Shown one piece after another: positions 56,933 through 64,000 of a stretch of 64,000 nucleotides of DNA. The translations under genes and the position numbers were made by a program. Location of the stretch: assembly GCA_918026815.1 (NCBI GenBank), contig CAKJVC010000162.1, positions 62,001 through 126,000 on the forward strand, in the 5' to 3' direction. The notes beneath the pieces are model-generated. The model was not told the origin of the DNA. It made no database searches and saw nothing but the letters and a program-made list of their open reading frames with translations. The first letter of the stretch is position 1, and each line of letters opens with the position of its first letter. This DNA comes from Chalara sp. BL73 (taxonomy: Eukaryota > Ascomycota > Leotiomycetes > Helotiales).

Positions 56933-57937
56933 TTACCCAACTTCTATCTTACGCCTTCGAACGTTCGAGAATGATTCTTCCTCAACCTTGATCGGTGCAG
57001 AGTTGTCACCATCTTCTTCGGTGCCTCCAACCACCCAGGTTCTCACGACTTCCTTGACTTCTTTTATAGCCTTCTCCTTGCCTTTCGCTTCACCAACCCT
57101 CCGAACATACCCCAAATACACTACAACCTCGGCGATTCCAACTAACATGCTGCCACTGAAGCTCAGTGCTAGCCGCATCGGTGTGCTCCACCACTTTGCC
57201 ACTATCCATATGGCAGCCGCGCACGCAAATATACTTATTAAGACGTTAAAAATGAGTGCTATCTGCCGATCTACATCTGAGTATGTTATCTCATCATCCA
57301 CTTCGTTATCCAAGGGTCTCGGAGCAGAAGCAAACGCATGTGCCGCGGAGGAGAGGGGGAAGCGCTCGGCGAAAGTTTCCATGGGAGGTGGAGGATTGAT
57401 CATCCGCTGATAGGACCGCTCGTCTTCCTCATGGCGGAGGCGTGCCATCAGAGCCTTGTATTCTGCTGTCTAGATTATCGTTAGCAAATAGTCGCAAATT
57501 GGATGGTGTAGATGTACCGGCTCTGGTTTTGGCTTTGGAGGAGGAACATAGACTTTAGATCCACGCAATAAGGTATCTAGAGCGCTTGGCTCCGCCTCCA
57601 GAAATTTAAGTGCCTTCGATAAATCTATGATTTGGCCGTGAGATATCGGATTGCCTAATTTGGGGTCTGATAAAGATGGCTCAACTGCTGACTGTTTGGT
57701 GAGCCGCCTCTTCCCCGACACATCCCGATTTTGTGACTGTTCATTATCAATTGTGGCATTGGCAGAATCCTTTCCACGGTAGTCTTCTGCGGAAGCCACT
57801 TCTTTCTCGTTCGTCGCACGTGGGTGTTGCGCCGTGCCTGAAATTTTGGCAACTAGTTCTTCACTAGGTTTTTCAGGCAGACTCTGGAGCTTCGTCAGAG
57901 CCTGTAGTATCGTTGGCGTTATCGTAAGAAGCACCAT
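56933..57937 (-). CDS. VMA12: V-ATPase assembly factor, VMA12/VPH2-like (TMEM199 family)
   Basis: ER membrane protein required to assemble the V0 sector of the vacuolar H+-ATPase. Exons 57937-57518 and 57469-56933 on the minus strand give 318 residues; the 48-bp intron is in phase 0. The Vma12 pattern includes LLRGSKVYVPPPKPKPEP just before the junction, TAEYKALMARLRHEEDERSYQRM just after it, then two hydrophobic segments (QIALIFNVLISIFACAAAIW and LALSFSGSMLVGIAEVVVYL) and a basic cytosolic tail. A conserved N-terminal helix with LLTITPTILQAL is present. The start ATG at 57937 was chosen because the frame upstream lacks another ATG. It is divergent from COQ1 with 313 bp between start codons. 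Confidence 0.88.
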
Positions 57938-58250
57938 GTCCTCAAATATGTTCACGTCATGACATAAAAGAGGGAGAACAAGTAGGCGTGCTCAATAACT
58001 GAAGGAAGCTTAAGCTTCGACAGAGCTGCCTTCGGCATAACATTGTTCCAGCCGAATATCGACTAGGATAATTTATCAGTCGGAAATCTACGGCATCAAT
58101 ATTTTGGTTTATGACCAAATATCTAAATTATTGTACCCAGAAGATCGGATAAATCCTCTTTCTTCGCGCTTGTTCTTACATCCTGAACTCAATGTTACAT
58201 TCATATTTCTAAAAGGTTCTTTTGTCATCAATCCTGGGATTTGAAGTGAC
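57938..58250. promoter_or_regulatory. Short bidirectional promoter region between VMA12-like and COQ1
   Basis: 313 bp separate two divergent start codons of conserved organelle genes, so the space must contain both promoters and leaders. No TATA box is obvious in either direction; an ATT-rich stretch lies at about 58095-58135. Confidence 0.6.
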
Positions 58251-59671
58251 ATGAGGCCCCAGTCGTTGAGAGCTTCGCTGCTCCTCAATGCCTCAAAACC
58301 TACCAGTTCTCAGTTCTTTTCGACGTGTACAAGATGTCAATTGGCAATAATGTATACGGCTCTACCTCGTGCGAGCTTCGGACACCAATATTCTGCTCGA
58401 AGGTGCCAATCAACATGGGCTCAAGCAGTTTCGGTCGCATCCAATGTCTTCTCAAATGCCACTTCCAAAGTAGCAAGCAACGGCAATATCACGATAGATC
58501 CTCTAAGAATGGTTGCGAAAGAGATGAAGTTCCTGACTGGTAACATACGACAACTTCTGGGCTCTGGGCATCCATCTCTCGACACAGTTGCAAAATATTA
58601 TACACAGGGAGAAGGAAAACATGTGCGACCTATGATCGTTCTTCTTATGTCTCGAGCCACAGCACTAGCCCCTAAACACCCCAGATATAACGGTCAACGT
58701 AACTCGATTGATATCGATGCTCCCATATCTCCGAATTCAATTCTTTCAGACGTCAATCCTGACTCACCCACACTAAACCCGCTAGCGAGCAAGCAATCTA
58801 GTTATTCAGCAGCGGACAGCGATATATTACCCTCTCAGCGCCGGCTGGCTGAGATCACCGAGCTTATACATACAGCCTCCCTTCTTCACGACGATGTCAT
58901 CGATCACTCAACTTCGAGGCGCGGAAATACCTCAGCAAATCTAGAATTTGGAAACAAAATGGCAGTGTTGGCAGGGGACTTTTTGCTTAGTCGTGCATCT
59001 GTTGGCCTAGCACGCCTTCGGGACGCTGAAGTAACGGAGCTTCTAGCTACCGTGATTGCGAATTTGGTCGAGGGAGAATTCATGCAATTGAAGAATACCG
59101 CATCGGATGAAAAGAATCCAAAGTGGACGGAGGAAACAATCAGCTACTATTTGCAGAAAACATATTTGAAGTCTGCAAGTTTAATATCGAAATCATGCCG
59201 TGCGACAGCATTATTGGGTAATTCAGATGCTGGGACTGTTGAAGCTGCATACTCTTATGGGAAGAATTTAGGTTTGGCATTTCAACTGGTGGATGATATG
59301 CTAGATTATACTGTCAGCGAAGCAGAGTTGGGGAAACCTGCGGGTGCAGACCTAGAATTGGGTCTTGCAACTGCACCGTTATTGTTCGCATGGAAGAATA
59401 ATAAGGAGCTGGGCAACCTAGTAGGGAGAAAGTTCAGTCAAGAAGGAGATGTTAGCAGAGTAAGGCCTTTACCTGCCCAAATAATGACCGTTTACTAACA
59501 ACACGACAGGCAAGGGAATTGGTTCTTCAAAGTGACGGTCTAGAGCAAACACGAGCCCTCGCGGAAGAATACGTCAACAGGGCCATTGCAGCGATAGAAT
59601 ACTTCCCAGAGAGCGAAGCAAAGGAAGGTCTGATAGAAATGGCTATAAAAACTCTCAAGCGGCGGAAGTAA
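58251..59671 (+). CDS. COQ1: Mitochondrial polyprenyl diphosphate synthase (ubiquinone side chain)
   Basis: Makes the long isoprenoid tail of ubiquinone in mitochondria. Exons 58251-59459 and 59510-59671 give 456 residues; the 50-bp intron (GTAAGG...GACAG) is in phase 0. Residues 1-60 are basic and Ser-rich without acids, a typical presequence (MRPQSLRASLLLNASKP). The two Asp-rich prenyltransferase motifs are LLHDDVIDHSTSRRG (about 210) and QLVDDMLDY (about 345); GEGKHVRPM is the substrate-binding lysine/arginine block and EGEFMQL follows in the middle. A hydrophilic insert of about 45 residues (APKHPRYNGQ to DILPSQRR) precedes the first motif, as in other filamentous fungi. The C-terminus AIKTLKRRK matches family ends. 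Confidence 0.94.
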
Positions 59672-60721
59672 GGCCACATTTAAGGTTTCCAGCGGAGAAT
59701 AGTAAAATCTCCACCTTCTGTACAAATTTACCTGTATCCACTATCTGTAATGAATAGGACACGAATAGACGGCGGATGTATCATATCTGAAGCAGAAAGC
59801 TTCCGGAGATGCCAAAAGCTGATAGACATAGTAGTGTTTTAGTCAGGCTGCAATATCACAGCGATCACATCTATGCGAGTGTCAGTTTTGTGCTCGCCTA
59901 CATATCTACATAAGTGCTAAAATGAATGCCCCTGTGCTTAATTCGTTTGTGACCGAGTTCCTGTATTCTGGAAACTTTGAGAGAGCCTTTGAATATGCTT
60001 GTGCTCATCTTTGGACATGCAAACCTGCCTGCTAGTGCAGCTACCGTGTAGTAGTACCACCTGTATTGCCACTAGAATTGCAGCTATCGTAGCTTTCCTT
60101 CTTCTCTTATAAAGTCGTCTCAATTTTATTCGTATAAGGTTTAGCGATCGACATAGGCTCCCAGTTAGTGATGTCCAGGACCACACTAATTTTCCGATCA
60201 TATAGGCCATGCCTCTTCTTAATTTTCCCTCATCATAGCAAGTATACTTTGATCGTCATTGATCTGAAGCTGAGATAAAGGGTTCGTCATGATGGTGGCG
60301 GTGGCGGCCGAGAGGTATTCCACACAGCTAATGTACAGCGAAATTCTCGCAAAAGCTATATCTGCGTGACGAAATGCATGAGCACCAAGAATGTTGTTGG
60401 GAGCGGCGATTCTTTTCCTTGAAACATAATTAAGCAAGCAAAAACCAGTAACTAACAAAGACTTCGCTGTAACTTTATCACTCATTATTTGCGCATACGA
60501 CAGAGTTCTTCAGGCCTACAGCTGGAAGAATGAATGCACTTTACATCTGTTGATTGCATTCTTACGCAGCCTAATAGCTATTCTATGGCCCGTCACTTAA
60601 ATTTCAATTATGGCCATGTGCAGCACAGACAACCCCAAAGTATATCTTGATTGAGCATAAGCACGCACCTTGTTTTCCCTCCAAATAAGCAGTGTCTTCA
60701 TGCCCATATAAAATAACCATT
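59672..60721. other. 1.0-kb region between COQ1 and a decayed kinase-like gene
   Basis: COQ1 3' UTR, then minus-strand ORFs at 59938-60210 (with a hydrophobic segment AAILVAIQVVLLHG) and 60219-60485 that I cannot assign. They might be further remnants of an old gene on that strand. Confidence 0.4.
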
Positions 60722-62527
60722 TCACTGCAGCATCCATGAACCAGGTAAATCGCCACTAATAATTCGCGCAAACCACGCTCTGCACCGAGGGTTCGTAAAA
60801 GCATCTGGCAGCCGAGTGGGGACATTAGGTACTGGAGGTGTATGAAATGGGGGGGAACTATCTCTTTCCTTCAAATAAGTGCAAAATTTTCCAATTCTGT
60901 ATGTCGCTTCTGTTCCAGTGAAAAGTGGCTCTCCTTGCGGTACAGTTTTGGCAATCTGATTAGGATTTGTCATATCATATATAGCCAGGATTCTATCCGC
61001 TTCTCTTGTTATTCCCGCCAGTGTGGGCCGTTCATTTTTATCATATGCTAGCATTTCGAACAGAAGGTGTACCAAAGCCTAGCTATAATTAGTCTAAGTG
61101 GTTTCGAGAGGCTGTGGCGCGGAAGTGTGGAAGGCAGTGGCGCGGGCACCATTAAAATCAGTGCAGATCGAGCTTGTCAAGCATGTATTCACAACCGATT
61201 TTTATCCATCAGTACAAGATAAATTCAATACTTCATACGTTTGTCTCTAGGCCGATTTGATTACGTTGTGGGTGGGCATGTTGCCATGTGGGTATTCTTT
61301 TTACGAATTTAAAGTATGGCTGGTGAAGTCATTGTTCCTGCTTCGGTATTAGAACTATGAAGTCGGATTTGGATACCACTCACCGGAGCCATAAATGGCT
61401 AAGTCGGTCTCCGCACTAAATAAGAGTTAACACTACACGTCAAAGATATCAGCAAATAAGGCAAGGCGGGAGTCTAACCAGTATACAAGTAATCGCTCGA
61501 ACCCCTGGTTGCACATACCTTGAAAATATTCCACTTGTGCTGAACTTGATCAGAATCATTGCCACCAGGATCCATATCTCCAACCAGGACTTTGGATAAG
61601 TTAGCTTGCTTGATTTCTAAGCCCTCTACAGGGGTTGAATGGATTTCCCGCTGCTTTTTAGCTTGAGATAGAAATGAGCGATTCCATTTGCCCAAGACGC
61701 AAGCAAATCTAGATCCTCGTTTCCACACTCTAGAATAAGCAACGCGTTTCCCATACATCTAACCCAAAGCTAGATGTATCCTTCCGAGAGAAATAAGATA
61801 CTATTCAGCACGTTACTACTTTGTAGATCAGTACGATTTTAAGACACCCTGGTTGTGTACGTTCTTACTCAAGCCTTAAATTTCAGACGTGTTTGCCACG
61901 TCGCCACCTTGGCAGAATTCTATAAATATTCGAGAGATATATTCTTCAGGATCAGCTCGCACTCTCCTTACTCGAGGTACATCATAAAGAAGGCGATCTC
62001 TAGACAATGAGGCACCAGTTCCTGGTTCTTCATGGTATCCTACTCTCCCAAATTAGCAAGAGTTTAAAGGTAACGAGACAGCTATGTATTTCGCATGAAG
62101 GTGCTCATTGTATGATCACCTTTATAAATCTTTATAGCATGGATTGTTTCAAACTCCATGATCTTCGATGGGAAATAGGACTCCCATTTTAAGTATTCAT
62201 CGCGAATGCTCGATTGCCTAACCGCAAGAAATCCAGGCCCAGAGCCTCGTCCTATTCGTTGAAGTTTAACTACTATTCCGTTTGAGCCTTACCAATCGCG
62301 TTGACAACCTCCCAACCCCCAGGATCTAACTCATGCCAGTATTATGAGTGGTCAGGCCATGCCTTCTGCTGAACTTCAGTGAAAGTTAAGAATCGTGGAG
62401 GATGTGGGGCCGGTAACATGTTTTGATTGACTTCTATTGAGGCTCTGGGATGAGCGGGAAACCGATCCGGTATGTAAGCCTGCTCATCCCATGCCTCAAG
62501 ATCAGCAGCAGTTCTTCTTGGCGGCAT
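60722..62527 (-). pseudogene. Degenerate protein-kinase-like gene
   Basis: Reading the minus strand from the ATG at 62527 gives a proline-rich N-terminus (MPPRRTAADLEAWDEQ), an in-frame TAA at 62344-62342, then YWHELDPGGWEVVNAIG. After a likely 41-bp intron (GTAAGG...AATAG) comes RGSGPGFLAVRQ (glycine-loop-like). Kinase-like blocks then follow in order: IHAIKIYK (beta-3 lysine), RIFIEFCQGGDV (hinge), GIAHFYLKL then, in another frame, LEIKQANLSKVLVGD where the catalytic HRD would be, SAETDLAIYG (DFG region) and FEMLAYDKNERPTLAGI (end of the C-lobe) within 61075-60722. The catalytic HRD is not recognisable and several frame changes need explanation. I therefore read it as a decaying gene of a kinase-like family. 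An intron skipping the TAA (GTTCAG donor) cannot be excluded. Confidence 0.55.
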
Positions 62528-63407
62528 TGTAGTAAGGTAGTCAGACGGATTGGATGAGTTGTGTGGGTGTTAGCATTAACAGATGCGTTACATTATCAGG
62601 AGAGAAAGTTACAATTATAAATTTGGGATTTTCCTGTGTCAATTCTATTTTTTCTTCATGCCAAAGCTTTTGTGAGCTGGTGATGTAGATCAAAGAGCAA
62701 CAAAGCCTTGATTGTATGCCCCATATACCCGTATCTGCACTACTTCTTTGTTCATTGCTGAAGAGGACCAGCAGCAGTGCGTTCCGACATCTGGTAATCT
62801 ATATCCAAATAAATCTTATTGCAAGGCATTTATTTGGTTGAGAAAACATCATCGATCAAGGAAATCTAACTGCTTAGCCTAACTTACCCGGACAACATCA
62901 TGAGCTACCCACTGTCTCCGCTTTGAGGAATCCGCTACGTTCTTCGTAAGGTATGTTATGGTCGGAAATCTTGGCGTGAAATAACGGAAAATCGATTTTG
63001 CAAGCCTTCTTCCAACTTGAACATGGTCTGATTGTGGATATGGTTCACGGAACTTCCTTGCGAGATTATCGTCTCTAATAATTATGGGCCAGAACCATTA
63101 CCGGCTCCCTCCTATCTGCCTTGGCCGGATTTAAGGACTTTAACGGTCTACAGTCATGAACCCTGGTATCGCTTTCTGCACCATACTAAAAACTTGGCTT
63201 TTAATCAACTCGTTATAATAATTGTCGGTCTTGTTATCATCTAATATCAATCTTTCGCGATCAACACGAAATGCATAATGTGGTTAGCTTTCGAGGTATG
63301 GAAATCTTGGAGCATCACCTAACATGATAGCTAAAAGCAAGATGAGCCACCTGCTCTGGAGCTCAAAGTCACATGCCTCGCAACAAATTCTGCCTCCTCC
63401 CAGTCCC
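62528..63407. other. 0.9-kb intergenic region
   Basis: Promoter side of the decayed kinase-like gene and 3' side of the partial Cys-rich gene. No gene supported. Confidence 0.45.
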
Positions 63408-64000
63408 TCATTGGCCCTCTTCATCTCCCCCTACCTCTTCCTCTCTATCTCCTCCCTCTGCCTGCCCTCCCTCTCGCTTGACCTTCCGACTAGTTGCTTT
63501 TTTGTCCTGGCAATCTTGGCAATATAAAACACGCTTGGTGACCCCCTTCGTTGTATGCATTCTGAAATTCTCCAAATCGAAAACACCATAGCAGCAGTTG
63601 CATTGGCGCTTACCCACCATCTCAAGTTGGGCTCTCTCGTCATCTGGCTTGAAACGGCCTCGTTTTCCGCTCTGGGAGGTATCGGTCGCAGCTCCAGCAT
63701 TGGCCTTAGCTTTGGCAATCGTCTTTGCTCTTGCGGGCGCCTTCTTCTTTGGGCTCTCCATCTCATCAGATAGCTCGGAGTCTGTCTCTGCATCGTAGAG
63801 GTTCTCTTTACGACGTCTCTTTAACTTGGGAGCTGTGGCGGGGCCAGCGACTGGTGTAACAGAGAATCTAGCCAATTCGTCATCTGCTTCCACCTCTGAT
63901 CGAGCTCGCTTCTTGGAAGTGGTTGATGATCCGGCTTGGGTTGGGATAGACTGTGGTGCAGATGCTTGTACGGGTCCGGCTTGCTTTGAGGCAGACCTGG
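63408..64000 (-). CDS. Basic Cys-cluster protein (partial, 5' end beyond the window)
   Basis: The minus-strand frame is open from the window edge to the stop at 63410-63408, covering about 197 codons of the C-terminal part. Several nuclear-localisation-like clusters occur (KKRAR, KLKRRRKEN, SPKKKAPARAK). Near the end lies a four-cysteine module, RQCNCCYGVFDLENF then RVLYCQDCQDKK, spaced like a small zinc ribbon (C-x2-C or C-x-C-C, 20-odd residues, C-x2-C). This resembles Stc1-type or other treble-clef modules, but I cannot assign one. The tail is Gly/Glu-rich (EEEVGGDEEGQ). A nuclear or chromatin-related role is inferred only from the basic clusters and cysteines. Upstream exons are outside the window. 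Confidence 0.65.
   Translation of the reverse strand, partial: RSASKQAGPVQASAPQSIPTQAGSSTTSKKRARSEVEADDELARFSVTPVAGPATAPKLKRRRKENLYDAETDSELSDEMESPKKKAPARAKTIAKAKANAGAATDTSQSGKRGRFKPDDERAQLEMVGKRQCNCCYGVFDLENFRMHTTKGVTKRVLYCQDCQDKKATSRKVKREGGQAEGGDREEEVGGDEEGQ

Noticed and set aside
62282..62300. One-base deletion in the glycine-loop region of the kinase-like gene
   Set aside because: A 41-bp intron starting with GTAAGG joins the two frames and gives a better glycine loop, so no deletion is needed there.

Overview
The window is nuclear DNA of a filamentous ascomycete (Pezizomycotina). Genes are interrupted by short introns (about 41-221 bp, mostly GT-AG with CTAAC/CTGAC-like branch sites). 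The content is typical of these fungi: an AUR1-type ceramide synthase, a HET-domain protein, MFS permeases, secreted proteins, a fungal LAP2-type aminopeptidase and a MULE transposon. I would guess Leotiomycetes/Helotiales, but that is inference and not shown by the sequence. All exon models below were derived by hand from splice sites and reading-frame continuity.

Left part (0-28 kb): a Ca2+/calmodulin-dependent protein kinase; a secreted protein of unknown function; a YMC1-like mitochondrial carrier; inositol phosphorylceramide synthase (AUR1); a double GFA-domain protein; two MFS permeases (FucP-like and DHA1-like); a GNAT acetyltransferase convergent with a SIMPL-domain protein (a mainly bacterial family); a secreted, probably membrane/GPI-anchored protein; and a D123/CDC123-like protein. 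Gaps between these genes are large, up to 3.7 kb.

Middle part (29-46 kb): an accessory-looking block of redox enzymes (SDR with a presequence, Baeyer-Villiger/FMO monooxygenase, secreted FMN-dependent alpha-hydroxy-acid dehydrogenase) and a LOG-type phosphoribohydrolase. It is followed by a 3.6-kb Mutator-like element with perfect 117-bp terminal inverted repeats and a perfect 9-bp target duplication. A 596-bp solo LTR (5-bp target duplication) sits inside the element's left inverted repeat, and its transposase carries an apparent 1-nt frameshift. A lysine/proline-rich secreted protein follows.

Right part (46-64 kb): a HET-domain protein, an M28 leucine aminopeptidase, a PhzF-family protein, tRNA-Lys(CTT), a second secreted protein with a Lys-rich tail, a head-to-head pair of conserved housekeeping genes (VMA12-like V-ATPase assembly factor and COQ1 polyprenyl diphosphate synthase), a decayed protein-kinase-like gene, and the 3' part of a Cys-rich basic protein that runs off the end.

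No single new multi-gene system is proven. The best-supported unusual items are the nested MULE/solo-LTR structure, a GC-AG intron inside the Rossmann motif of the SDR gene, the SIMPL-domain gene in a fungus, the decaying kinase-like gene, and the two secreted proteins with lysine-rich tails.
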